From Sambucus nigra (lineage: Eukaryota > Streptophyta > Magnoliopsida > Dipsacales > Adoxaceae): DNA of 64,000 nt. The stretch lies in assembly GCA_949130495.1 (NCBI GenBank), contig OX422216.1, positions 102,555,967 through 102,619,966 of the forward strand. Direction: 5' to 3'. Of this stretch, positions 47,601-60,600 are shown piece after piece (the first letter of the stretch is position 1; each line of letters opens with the position of its first letter). Both the position numbers and the translations under genes were made by a program. The notes below the pieces were generated by a model. The model saw only the letters and a list, made by a program, of their open reading frames with translations. It searched no databases and was not told where the DNA came from.

Positions 47601-49030
47601 CGGGACCAATGTAACTTGTAGGAACTGACCGCGTAGTCCCGGGTCTCCCGGTTCGAGAGTATGACGATAATTTGCAAAAATACACTTAGACTTGAAAACA
47701 GGCCGTTAAAGGATGAAAACCCAAACCAGCCTCGAAACGACCCAGTGGGAGGCACGAACACCTCGCACGGGACCAATGTAACTTGTAGGAACTGACCGCG
47801 TAGTCCCGGGTCTTCCGGTTCGAGAGTATGACGATAATTTGCAAAAATCACACTTAGACTTGAAAACATGCCGTTAAAGGGTGAAAACACAAACCAGTCC
47901 CCAAACGACCCCGTAGAAGGCACGAATACCTCGCACGGGACCAATGTAACTTGTAGGAATTGACCGCGTAGTCCCGGGTCTGCCGATTTGAGAGTATGAC
48001 GATAATTTGCAAAAATCACACTTAGACTTGAAAACAGGCCGTTGAAGTATGAAAACCCAAACCAGCCTCGAAACAACCCGGTGGGAGGCACGAACACCTC
48101 GCACGGGACCAATGTAACTTGTAGGAACTGACTGCGTAGTCCTGGATCTCCCGGTTTGAGAGTATGACGATAATTTACGACAATCATACTTAGACTTGAA
48201 AACAAGCTGTTAAAGGGTGAAAACTCAAACCAGCCCCTAAACGACCCCGTAGGAGGCACGAACACCTCGCACGGGACCAATGTAACTTGTAGGAACTGAC
48301 CGCGTAGTCCCGTGTCACCCGGTTTGAGAGTATGACGATAATTTGCCAAAATCACACTTAGACTTCAAAACAGGACGTTAAAGAGTGAAAACTCAAACCA
48401 GTCCTCAAACGACCCCGTAGAAGGCACGAACACCTCGCACGGGACCAATGTAACTTGTAGGAACTGACCGCGTAGTCCCGGGTCTCCTGGTTTGAGAGTA
48501 TGACGATAATTTGCCAAATCACACTTAGACTTTAAAACATGCCGTTAAAGGTTGAAAACCAGAACGAGCCCCCAAACAACCCCGTTGGAGGCACGAACAC
48601 CACGCACGGGACCAATGTAACTTGTTGGAACTGACCGCGTAGTCCCGGGTCTCCCGGTTTGAGAGTATGACGATAATTTGCATAAATCACACTTAGACTT
48701 GAAAACAGGTCGTTAAAGGGTGAAAACTCAAACCAGCCCCCAAACGTCCCCATAGGAGGCACGAACACCTCGCACGGGACCAATGTAACTGGTAGGAACT
48801 GACCGCGTGGTCACGGGTCTCCCGATTTGAGAGTATGACGATAATTTGAAAAAATCACACTTAGACTTGAAAACATGCCGTTAAAGGGTGAAAACTCAAA
48901 CCAGTCCCCGAAACGACTCCGTAGAAGACACGAACACCTCGTATGGTACCACTGTAACTTTTAGGAAGTGACCGCGTAGTCCCGGATCTCCTGGTTTGAG
49001 AGTATGACGACAATTTGCAAAAATCAAACT
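44646..49030. repeat. Satellite, divergent monomers (block D)
   Basis: About 26 monomers without a fixed higher-order period. They mix variants typical of the 17-mer HOR (the 23-bp-deleted monomer near 46,609; GAACGAG variants near 46,886 and 48,563) with 8-mer-type variants (GGAAGCACGAACATC near 47,415). No gene, LINE or other element is seen. Confidence 0.88.
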
Positions 49031-51020
49031 TAGACTTGAAAACAGGCCGTTAAATGGTGAAAACTCAAACCAGCCCCCAAACGACCCCGTAGGAGGCACG
49101 AACACCTCACACGGGACCAATGTAACTTGTAGGAACTGACTGCGTAGTCCCGGGTCTGCCGATTTGAGAGTATGACGATAATTTGCAAAAATGCACTTAG
49201 ATTTGAAAAAAGGCCGTTAAAGGATGAAAACCCAAACCAGCCTCGAAACGACTCGGTGGGAGGCACGAACACCTGGCACGGGACCAATGTAACTTGTAGG
49301 AATGCACCGCGTAGTCCCGGGTCTCCCGGTTCTAGAGTATGACGATAATTGACAAAAATACACTTAGACTTGAAAACAGGCCATTAAAGGATGAAAACCC
49401 AAACCAGCCTCGAAACGACCCGGTGGGAGGCACGAACACCTCGTACGGGACCAATGTAACCTGTAGGAACTGACCGCGTAGTCCCGGGTCTCCCGGTTTG
49501 AGTGTATGACGATAATTTGCAAAAATCACCCCTTAGACTTGAAAACATGCCGTTAAAGGGTGAAAACTCAAACCAGTCCCCAAACGACCCCATAGAAGGC
49601 AAGAACACCTCGCACGGGACAAATGTAACTTGTAGGAACATACCGCGTAGTCCCGGATCTCCCGGTTTTAGAGTATGACGATAATTTGCAAAAATCACAC
49701 TTAGACTTGAAAACAGGCCGTTAAAGGGTGAAAACTCAAACCAGAACCCAAACAACCCCGTAGAAGGCACGAACTTGTAGGAACCGACCGCGTACCCCCG
49801 GGTCTGCCGGTTTGAGAGTATGACGATAATTTGAAAAAATCACACTTAGACTTGAAAACAGGCCGTTAAAGGGTGAAAACCCAAACCAGCCTCGAAATGA
49901 CCCCGTAAGAGGCACGAACACCTCGCACGGGACCAATGTAACTCGTAGGAACTGATCGCGTATTCCCGGGTATCCCGGTTTGAGAGTATGATGATGATTT
50001 GCAAAAATCACACTTAGACTTGGAAACAGGCCGTTAAAGGGTGAAAACTCAAACCAGCCACCAAACGACACCATAGGAGGTACGAACACCTCGCACGGGA
50101 CCAATGTAACTTGTAGGAACTGACCGCGTAGTCCCAGTTCTCCCGATTTGAGAGCATGACGATAATTTGCAAAAATCACCCTTAGACTTGAAAACAGGTC
50201 GTTAAAGGGTGAAAACTCAAACCAGCCCCTAAACGACCCCGTAGGAGGCACGAACACCTCGCCGGGACCAATGTAACTTGTAGGAACTGACCGCGTAGTC
50301 CCGGGTCTCCCGATTTGAGAGTATGACTATAATTTGCAAATTCACACTTAGACTTGAAAATAGGCCGTTAAAGGGTGAAAACCCGAACCAGCCCCCAAAC
50401 GACCCCGTAGGAGGCAGGAACACCTCGTACGGGACCAATGTAACTTGTAGGAACTGACCGCGTTGTCCCGGGTCTCCCGGTTTGAGAGTACGACGATAAT
50501 TTGCAAAAATCACACTTAGACTTGAAAACATGCCGTTAAAGGGTGAAAACAAGAACGAGCTCCCAAACAACCCCGTAGGAGGTACGAACACCACGCACGG
50601 GACCAATGCAACTTGTTGGAACTGACCGCGTAGTCCCGGGTCCCCCGGTTTGAGAGTATGACGATAATTTGCAAAAATCACACTTAGACTTGAAAACAGG
50701 TCGTTAAAGGGTGAAAACTCAAACCAGCCCCCAAACGTCCCCATAGGAGGCACGAACACCTCGCACGGGACCAATGTAACTTGTAGGAACTGATCGCGTA
50801 GTCACGGGTCTCCCGGTTTGAGAGTATGACGGTAATTTGCAAAAATCACACTTAGACTTGAAAACATGCCGTTAAAGGGTGAAAAGTCAAACCAGTACCG
50901 AAACGACTCCGTAGAAGACACGAACACCTAGCATGGGACCAATGTAACTTTTAGGAAGTGACCGCGTAGTCCCGGATCTCCCGATTTGAGAGTATGACGA
51001 TAATTTGCAAAAATCACTCT
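49030..51020. repeat. Detached partial copy of the 17-mer HOR
   Basis: The sequence follows the monomer order of block B closely: the AAAAATGCACTTAGATTTG monomer near 49,190, the 23-bp-deleted monomer at 49,771 and the GAACGAG marker at 50,553. The last two are 782 bp apart, exactly as in unit 3 (11,518 to 12,300). It gives way to 8-mer-type monomers (GGAAGCACGAACATC) near 51,085. It is about 12 monomers of a 17-monomer unit, over 12 kb from the main domain and beyond the 8-mer array. Confidence 0.82.
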
Positions 51021-51974
51021 TAGACTTGAAAACAGCCCGTTAAAGGGTGAAAACTCAAACCAGCCCCTAAACGACCCCGTAGGAAGCACGAACATCTCGT
51101 ACGGGACCAATGTAACTTGTAGGAACTGACCGCGTAGTCCCGGGTCTGCCTATTTGAGAGTATGACCATAATTTGCAAAAATACACTTAGACTTAAACCA
51201 GCCTCGAAACGACCCAGTGGGAGGCACGAACACCTCGCACGGGACCAATGTAACTTTTAGGAACTGACCGCGTAGTCCCGTGTCTCCCGGTTCGAGAGTA
51301 TGACGATAATTTGCAAAAATACACTTAGACTTGAAAACAGGCCGTTAAAGGATGAAAACCCAAACCAACCTCGAAACGACCCAGTGGGAAGCACGAACAC
51401 CTCGCACGGGACCAATGTAACTTGTAGGAACTGAGCGCTTAGTCCCGGGTCTTCCGGTTCGAGAGTATGACGATAATTTGCAAAAATCACACTTAGACTT
51501 GAAAACATACCGTTAAAGGGTAAAAACACAAACCAGTCCCCAAACGACCCCGTAGAAGGCACGCACACCTCGCACGGGACAAATGTGACTTGTAGGAACT
51601 GACCGCGTAGTCCCGGATCTCCCGGTTTGAGAGTATGACGATAATTTGCGAAAATCACACTTAGACTTGAAAACAGGCTGTTAAAGGGTGAAAACTCAAA
51701 CCAGCCCCTAAACGACCCCGTAGGAGGCACGAACACCTCGCACGGGACCAATGTAACTTGTAGGAACTGACCGCGTAGTCCCGTGTCTCCCGGTTTGAGA
51801 GTATGACGATAATTTGCCAAAATCACACTTAGACTTGAAAACAGGCCGTTAAAGAGTTAAAACTCATACCAGTCCTCAAACGACCCCGTAGAAGGCACGA
51901 ACACCTCGCACGGGACCAATGCAACTTGTAGGAACTGACCGCGTAGTCCCGGGTCTCCCGGTTTGAGAGTATGA
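51021..51974. repeat. Satellite, divergent monomers between HOR pieces
   Basis: About six monomers related to the 8-mer HOR. One is shortened near 51,190, where TTAGACTT runs directly into AAACCAGCCTCG and about 25 bp covering the CAGGCCGTTAAAGGATG region are lost. No other feature is seen. Confidence 0.82.
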
Positions 51975-54606
51975 CGATAATTTGCAAAAATCACACTTAG
52001 ACTTGAAAACATGCCGTTAAAGGGTGAAAACAAGAACGAGCCCCCAAACAACCCCAAAGGAGGCACAAACACCACGCACGGGACCAATGCAACTTGTTGG
52101 AACTGACCGCGTAGTCCCGGGTCCCCCGGTTTGAGAGTATGACGATAATTTGCAAAAATCACACTTAGACTTGAAAACAGGTCGTTAAAGGGTGAAAACT
52201 CAAACCAGCCCCCAAACGTCCCCATAGGAGGCACGAACACCTCGCACGGGACCAATGTAACTTGTAGGAACTGATCGCGTAGTCACGGGTCTCCCGGTTT
52301 GAGAGTATGACGATAATTTACAAAAATCACCTCTTAGACTTGAAAACATGCCGTTAAAGGGTGAAAACACAAACCAGTCCCCAAACGACCCCGTAGAAGG
52401 CACGAACACCTCGCACGGGACAAACGTAACTTGTAGGAACATACCGCGTAGTCCCGGATCTCCCGGTTTTAGAGTATGACGATAATTTGCAAAAATCACA
52501 CTTAGACTTGAAAACAGGCCGTTAAAGGGTGAAAACTCAAACCAGAACCCAAACAACCCCGTAGAAGGCACGAACTTGTAGGAACTGACCGCGTACTCCC
52601 GGGTCTGCCGGTTTGAGAGTATGACGATAATTTGAAAAAATCACACTTAGACTTGAAAACAGGCCGTTAAAGGGTGAAAACCCAAACCAGCCTCGAAATG
52701 ACCCCGTAAGAGGCATGAACACCTCGCACGGGACCAATGTAACTTGTAGGAACTGACCGCGTAGTCCCAGTTCTCCCGATTTGAGAGCATGACGATAATT
52801 TGCAAAAATCACCCTTAGACTTGAAAACAGGTCGTTAAAGGGTGAAAACTCAAACCAGCCCCTAAACGACCCCGTAGGAGGCACGAACACCTCGCCGGGA
52901 CCAATGTAACTTGTAGGAACTGACCGCGTAGTCCCGGGTCTCCCGATTTGAGAGTATGACTATAATTTGCAAATTCACACTTAGACTTGAAAATAGGCCG
53001 TTAAAGGGTGAAAACCCGAACCAGCCCCCAAACGACCCCGTTGGAGGCACGAACAACTCGCACGGGACCAATGTAACTTGTAGGAACTGACCGCGTAGTC
53101 CCGGGTCTCCCGGTTTGGGATAATTTGCAAAAATCACACTTAGACTTGAAAACATGCCGTTAAAGGGTGAAAACAAGAACGAGCCCCCAAACAACCCCGT
53201 ATGAGGCACGAACACCACGCACGGGACCAATGCAACTTGTTGGAACTGACCGCGTAGTCCCGGGTCCCCCGGTTTGAGAGTATGACGATAATTTGCAAAA
53301 ATCACACTTAGACTTGAAAACAGGTCGTTAAAGGGTGAAAACTCAAACCAGCCCCCAAACGTCCCCATAGGAGGCACGAACACCTCGCACGGGACCAATG
53401 TAACTTGTAGGAACTGATCGCGTAGTCACGGGTCTCCCGGTTTGAGAGTATGACGATAATTTACAAAAATCACCTCTTAGACTTGAAAACATGCCGTTAA
53501 AGGGTGAAAACACAAACCAGTCCCCAAACGACCCCGTAGAAGGCACGAACACCTCGCACGGGACAAACGTAACTTGTAGGAACATACCGCGTAGTCCCGG
53601 ATCTCCCGGTTTTAGAGTATGACGATAATTTGCAAAAATCACACTTAGACTTGAAAACAGGCCGTTAAAGGGTGAAAACTCAAACCAGAACCCAAACAAC
53701 CCCGTAGAAGGCACGAACTTGTAGGAACTGACCGCGTACTCCCGGGTCTGCCGGTTTGAGAGTATGACGATAATTTGAAAAAATCACACTTAGACTTGAA
53801 AACAGGCCGTTAAAGGGTGAAAACCCAAACCAGCCTCGAAATGACTCCGTAAGAGGCATGAACACCTCGCACGGGACCAATGTAACTTGTAGGAACTGAC
53901 CGCGTAGTCCCAGTTCTCCCGATTTGAGAGCATGACGATAATTTGCAAAAATCACCCTTAGACTTGAAAACAGGTCGTTAAAGGGTGAAAACTCAAACCA
54001 GCCCCTAAACGACCCCGTAGGAGGCACGAACACCTCGCCGGGACCAATGTAACTTGTAGGAACTGACCGCGTAGTCCCGGGTCTCCCGATTTGAGAGTAT
54101 GACTATAATTTGCAAATTCACACTTAGACTTGAAAATAGGCCGTTAAAGGGTGAAAACCCGAACCAGCCCCCAAACGACCCCGTTGGAGGCACGAACAAC
54201 TCGCACGGGACCAATGTAACTTGTAGGAACTGACCGCGTAGTCCCGGGTCTCCCGGTTTGGGATAATTTGCAAAAATCACACTTAGACTTGAAAACATGC
54301 CGTTAAAGGGTGAAAACAAGAACGAGCCCCCAAACAACCCCGTATGAGGCACGAACACCACGCACGGGACCAATGCAACTTGTTGGAACTGACCGCGTAG
54401 TCCCGGGTCCCCCGGTTTGAGAGTATGACGATAATTTGCAAAAATCACACTTAGACTTGAAAACAGGTCGTTAAAGGGTGAAAACTCAAACCAGCCCCCA
54501 AACGTCCCCATAGGAGGCACGAACACCTCGCACGGAACCAATGTAACTTGTAGGAACTGATCGCGTAGTCACGGGTCTCCCGGTTTGAGAGTATGACGAT
54601 AATTTG
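51975..54606. repeat. 7-monomer higher-order repeat, 1,143 bp x 2.3 (block E)
   Basis: The GAACGAG marker is at 52,034, 53,177 and 54,320, and the 23-bp-deleted monomer at 52,572 and 53,715; all spacings are 1,143 bp. The unit is seven monomers made short by a 23-bp deletion and by a 9-bp deletion near 53,116 and 54,259 (CGGTTTGGGATAATTTG in place of the usual TTTGAGAGTATGACGATAA). Both deletions are inside the unit and copied with it. The two full copies differ at few positions, e.g. ATGACCCCG near 52,698 against ATGACTCCG near 53,841. Monomers are of block-B type. Confidence 0.9.
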
Positions 54607-57600
54607 CAAAAATCACACTTAGACTTGAAAACATGCCGTTAAAGGGTGAAAAGTCAAACCAGTCCCGAAACGACTCCGTAGAAGACACGAACACCTCGCA
54701 TGGGACCAATGTAACTTTTAGGAAGTGACCGCGTAGTCCCGGGTCTTCCGGTTTGAGAGTATGATGATAATATGCAAAAATTACACTTAGACTTGAAAAC
54801 AGCCCGATAAAGGGTGAAAACTCAAACCAGCCCCTAAAGGACCCCGTAGGAAGCACGAACATCTCGCACGGGACCAATGTAACTTGTAGGAACTGACCGC
54901 GTAGTCCTGGGTCTGCCGATTTGAGAGTATGACCATAATTTGCAAAAATACACTTAGACTTGAAAAAAGGCCGTTGAAGGATGAAAACCCAAACCAGGCT
55001 CGAAACGACCCGGTGGGAGGCACGAACACCTCGCACGGGACCAATGTAACTTGTAGGAACTGACAGCGTAGTCCCGTGTCTCCCGGTTTGAGAGTATGAC
55101 GATAATTTGACAAAATCACACTTAGACTTGAAAACAGGCCGTTAAAGAGTGAAAACTCAAACCTGTCCTCAAACGACCCCGTAGAAGGCACGAACACCTC
55201 GCACGGGACCAATGTAACTTGTAGGAACTGACCGCATAGTCCCGGGTCTCCCGGTTTGAGAGTATGACGATAATTTGCCAAAATCACACTTAGACTTGAA
55301 AACATGCCGTTAAAGGGTGAAAACCAGAACGAGCGCCCAAACAACCCCGTAGGAGGCACGAACACCACGCACGGGACCAATGTAACTTGTTGGAACTGAC
55401 CGCGTAGTCCCGGGTCTCCCGGTTTGAGAGTATGACGATAATTTGCAAAAATCACACTTAGACTTGAATACATGCCGTTAAAGGGTGAAAACTCAAACCA
55501 GCCCCCAAACAACCCCGTAGGAGGCACGAACACCACGCACGGGACCAATGTAACTTGTAGGAACTGACCGCGTAGTCACGGGTCTCCCGGTTTGAGAGTA
55601 TGACGATAATTTGAAAAAATACACTTAGACTTGAAAACATGCCGTTAAAGGGTGAAAACTCAAACCAGTCCCGAAACGACCCGGTGGGAGGCACGAACAC
55701 CTCGCATGGGACCAATGTAACTTTTAGGAAGTGACCGCGTAGTCCCGGATCTCCCGGTTTGAGAGTATGGCGATAATTTGCAAAAATCACACATAGACTT
55801 GAAAACAGGCCGTTAAAGGGTGTAAACTCAAACCAGCCCCTAAACGACCCCGTAGGAGGCACGAACACCTCGCACGGGACCAATGTAACTTGTAGGAACT
55901 GACCGCGTAGTCCCAGGTCTCCCGGTTTGAGAGTATGACGATAATTTGCCAAAATTACCTTAGACTTGAAAACAGGCCCTTAAAGGGTGAAAACTCAAAC
56001 CAGTCGTCAAATGACCCCGTAGAAGGCACGAACACCTCGCACGGGACCAATGTAACTTGTAGGAACTGACCGCGTAGTCCCGGGTCACCCGGTTTGAGAG
56101 CAGACGATAATTTGCCAAAATCACACTTAGACTTGAAAACAGGCCGTCAAAGAGTGAAAACTCAAACCAGTCCTCAAATGACACCGTAGAAGGCACAAAC
56201 ACCTTGCACGGGACCAATGTAACTTGTAGGAACTGACCGCGTAGTCCCGGGTCTCCTGGTTTGAGAGTACGACTATAATTTGACAAAATCACACTTAGAC
56301 TTGAAAACAGGCCGTTAAATGGTGAAAACTCAAACCAGCCCCCAAACGACTCCGTAGGAGGCACGAAAACCTCGCACGGGACCAATGTAACTTGTAGGAA
56401 CTGACCGCGTAGTCCCGGGTCTGCCGATTTGAGAGTATGACCATAATTTGCAAAAATACACTTGGACTTGAAAACAGGCCGTTGAAGGATGAAAACCCAA
56501 ACCAGCCTCGAAACGACCCGGTGGGAGGCACGAACACCTCGCACGGGACCAATGTAACTTGTAGGAACTGACCGCGTAGTCCCGGGTCTCCCGGTTCGAG
56601 AGTATGACGATAATTTTCAAAAATACAGTTAGACTTGAAAACAGGCCGTTAAAGGAAGAAAACCCATACCAGCCTCGAAACGACCCGGTGGGAGGCACGA
56701 ACACCTCGCACGGGACCAATGTAACTTGTAGGAACTGGCCGCGTAGTCCCGAGTCTCCCGGTTCGAGAGTATTACGATAATTTGCAAAAATCACACTTAG
56801 ACTTGAAAACATGCCGTTAAAGGGTGAAAACACAAACCAGTCCCCAAACGACCCCGTAGAAGGCACGATCACCTCGCACGGGACAAATGTAACTTGTAGG
56901 AACTGGCCGCGTAGTCCCGGATCTCCCGGTTTGAGAGTATGACGATAATTTACAAAAATCACACTTAGACTTGAAAACAGGCTGTGAAAGGATGAAAACT
57001 CAAACCATCCCCTAAACGACCCCGTAGGAGGCACGAACACCTCGCACGGGACCAATGTAACTTGTAGGAACTGATCGCGTAGTCCCGGGTCACCCGGTTT
57101 GAGAGTATGATTATAATTTGCCAAAATAACACTTAGACTTGAAAACAGGCCGTCAAAGGGTGAAAACTCAAACCAGTCCTCAAATGACCCCGTAGAAGGC
57201 ACGAACACCTTGCACGGGACCAATGTAACTTGTAGGAACTGATCGCGTAGTCCCGGGTCTCCTGGTTTGAGAGTATGACGATAATTTGACAAAATCACAC
57301 TTAGACTTGAAAACAGGCCGTTAAATGGTGAAAACTCAAACCAGCCCCCAAACGACCCCGTAGGAGGCACGGAGACCTCGTACGGGACCAATGTAACTTG
57401 TAGGAACTGACCGCGTAGTCCCGGGTCTGCCGATTTGAGATTGTGACGATAATTTGCAAAAATACACTTAGACTTGAAAACCGGCCGTTGAAGGATGAAA
57501 ACCCAAACCAGCCTCGAAACGACCCGGTGGGAGGCACGAACACCTCGCACGGGACCAATGTAACTTGTAGGAACTGACCGCGTAGTCCCGGGTCTCTCGG

Positions 57601-60600
57601 TTCGAGAGTATGACGATAATTTGCAAAAATACACTTAGACTTGAAAACAGGCCGTTAAAGGATGAAAACCCAAACCAGCCTCGAAACGACCCGGTGGGAG
57701 GCACGAACACCTCGCACGGGACCAATGTAACTTGTAGGAACTGACCGCGTAGTCCCGAGTCTTCCGGTTCGAGAGTATGACGATAATTTGCAAAAATCAC
57801 ACTTAGACTTGAAAACATGCCGTTAAAGGGTGAAAACACAAACCAGTATCCAAACGACCCCGTAGAAGGCACGAACACCTCGCACGGGACCAATGTAACT
57901 TGTAGGAATTGGCCGCGTAGTCCCGGGTCTGCCGATTTGAGAGTATGACGATAATTTGAAAAAATCACACTTAGACTTGAAAACAGGCCGTTGAAGGATG
58001 AAAACCCAAACCAGCCTCAAAACGACCCGGTGGGAGGTACGAACACCTCGCACGGGACCAATGTAACTTGTAGGAACTGACCGCGTAGTCCCGTGTCTCC
58101 CGGTTTGAGAGTATGATGATAATTTGCCAAAATCACACTTAGACTTGAAAACAGGCCGTTAAAGAGTGAAAACTCAAACCAGTCCTGAAACGACCCCGTA
58201 GAAGGTACGAACACCTCGCACGGGACCAATGGAACTTGTAGGAACTGACCGCGTAGTCCCGGGTCTCCCGGTTTGAGAGTATGACGATAATTTTCCAAAA
58301 TCACAATTAGACTTGAAAACAGACCGTTAAATGGTGAAAACTCAAACCAGCCCCCAAACGACCCTGTAGGAGGCACGAAAACCTCGCACAGGACCAATGT
58401 AACTTGTAGGAACTGACCGCGTACTCCCGGGTCCCCCGGTTCGAGAGTATGACGATAATTTGCAAAAATACACTTAGACTTGAAAACAGGCCGTTAAAGG
58501 ATGAAAACCCAAACCAGCCTCGAAACGACCCGGTGGGAGGCACGAACACCTCGCACGGGACCAATGTAACTTGAAGGAACTGACCGCGTAGTCCCGTGTC
58601 TCCCGGTTTGAGAGTATGACGATAATTTGCCAAAATCACACTTAGACTTGAAAACAGGCCGTTAAAGAGTGAAAACTCAAACCAGTCCTCAAACGACCCC
58701 GTAGAAGGCACGAACACCTCGCACGGGACCAATGTAACTATTAGGAACTTACCGCGTAGTCCCGGGTCCCCCGATTTGAGAGTATGACGATAATTTGCCA
58801 AAATCACACTTAGACTTGAAAACAGGCCGTTAAATGGGGAAAACTCAAACCAGCTCCCGAACGACCCCGTAGGAGGCACGAAAACCTCGTACGGGACCAA
58901 TGTAACTTGTAGGAACTGACCGCGTAGTCCCGGGTCTGCCGATTTGAAAGTATGACGATAATTTGCGAAAATACACTTAGATTTGAAAATAGGTCGTTAA
59001 AGGATGAAAACCCAAACCAGCCTCGAAACGACCCGGTGGGAGGCACGAACACCTCGCACGGGACCAATGTAACTTGTAGGAACTGACCGCGTAGTCCCGG
59101 GTCTCCCGGTTCTAGAGTATGACGATAATTTGCAAAAATACACTTAGACTTGAAAACAGGCCATTAAAGGATGAAATCCCAAACCAGCCTCGAAACGACC
59201 CGGTGGGAGGCACGAACACCTCGTACGGGACCAATGTAACTTGTAGGAACTGACCGCGTAGTCCCGGGTCTCCCGGTTTGAGAGTATGACGATATTTTGC
59301 AAAAATCACCTCTTAGACTTGAAAACATGCCGTTAAAGGGTGAAAACACAAACCAGTCCCCAAACGACCCCGTAGAAGGCACGAACACCTCGCACGGGAC
59401 AAATGTAACTTGTTGGAACTGACCGCGTAGTCCCGAATCTCTTGATTTTAGAGTATGACGATAATTTGTAAAAATCACACTTAGACTTGAAAACTGGCCG
59501 TTAAAGGGTGAAAATTCAAACCAGAACCCAAACAACCCCGTAGAAGGCACGAACTTGTAGGAACTGACCGCGTACTCCCGGGTCTGCCGGTTTGAGAGTA
59601 TGACGATAATTTGAAAAAATCACACTTAGACTTGAAAACAGGCCGTTAAAGGGTGAAAACCCAAACTAGCCTCGAAATGACCAGGTAAGAGGCACGAACA
59701 CCTCGCACGGGACCAATGTAACTTGTAGGAACTGACTGCGTATTCCCGGGTATCCCGGTTTGAGAGTATGACGATAATTTGCAAAAATCACACTTAGACT
59801 TGGAAACAGGCCGTTAAAGGGTGAAAACTCAAACCAGCCACCAAACGACACCGTAGGAGGTACGAACACCTCGCACGGGACCAATGTAACTTGTAGGAAC
59901 TGACCGCGTAATCCCAGTTCTCCCGGTTTGAGATCATGACGATAATTTACAAAAATCACCCTTAGACTTGAAAACAGGTCGTTAAAGGGTGAAAACTCAA
60001 ACCAGCCCCTAAACGACCCCGTAGGAGGCACGAACACCTCGCACGGGACCAATGTAACTTGTAGGAACTGACCGCGTAGTCCCGGGTCTCCCGGTTTGAG
60101 AGTATGACTATAATTTGAAAAATCACACTTAGACTTGAAAACAGGCCGTTAAAGGGTGACAACCCGAACCAGCCGCCAAACGACCCCGTAGGAGGCACGA
60201 ACACCTCGCACGGGACCAATGTAACTTATAGGAACTGACCGCGTAGTCCCGGGTCTCCCGGTTTGAGAGTACGACGATAATTTCCAAAAATCACACTTAG
60301 ACTTGAAAACATGCCGTTAAAGGGTGAAAACCAGAACGAGCATCCAAAGAACCCCGTAGGAGGCACGAACACCACGCACGGGACCAATGTAACTTGTTGG
60401 AACTGACCGCGTAGTCCCGGGTCTCCCGGTTTTTTGAGTATTACGATAATTTGCAAAAATCACACTTAGACTTGAAAACAGGTCGTTAAAGGGTGAAAAC
60501 TCAAACCAGCCCCCAAACGTCCCCGTAGGAGGCACGAACACCTCGCACGGGAACAATGTAACTTGTAGGAACTGATCGCGTAGTCACGGGTCTCCCGGTT

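Noticed and set aside
56330..57634. Long minus-strand open frames through the satellite (up to 434 codons here; many of 100-300 codons elsewhere), encoding a 56-residue repeat.
   Set aside because: A 168-bp monomer is exactly 56 codons and its minus strand is poor in stops, so frames stay open across monomers. 167-bp monomers shift the frame, and the open stretches then continue in another frame. Starts and ends vary between otherwise identical units, and no conserved start context or domain is seen. I treat them as by-products of the repeat.
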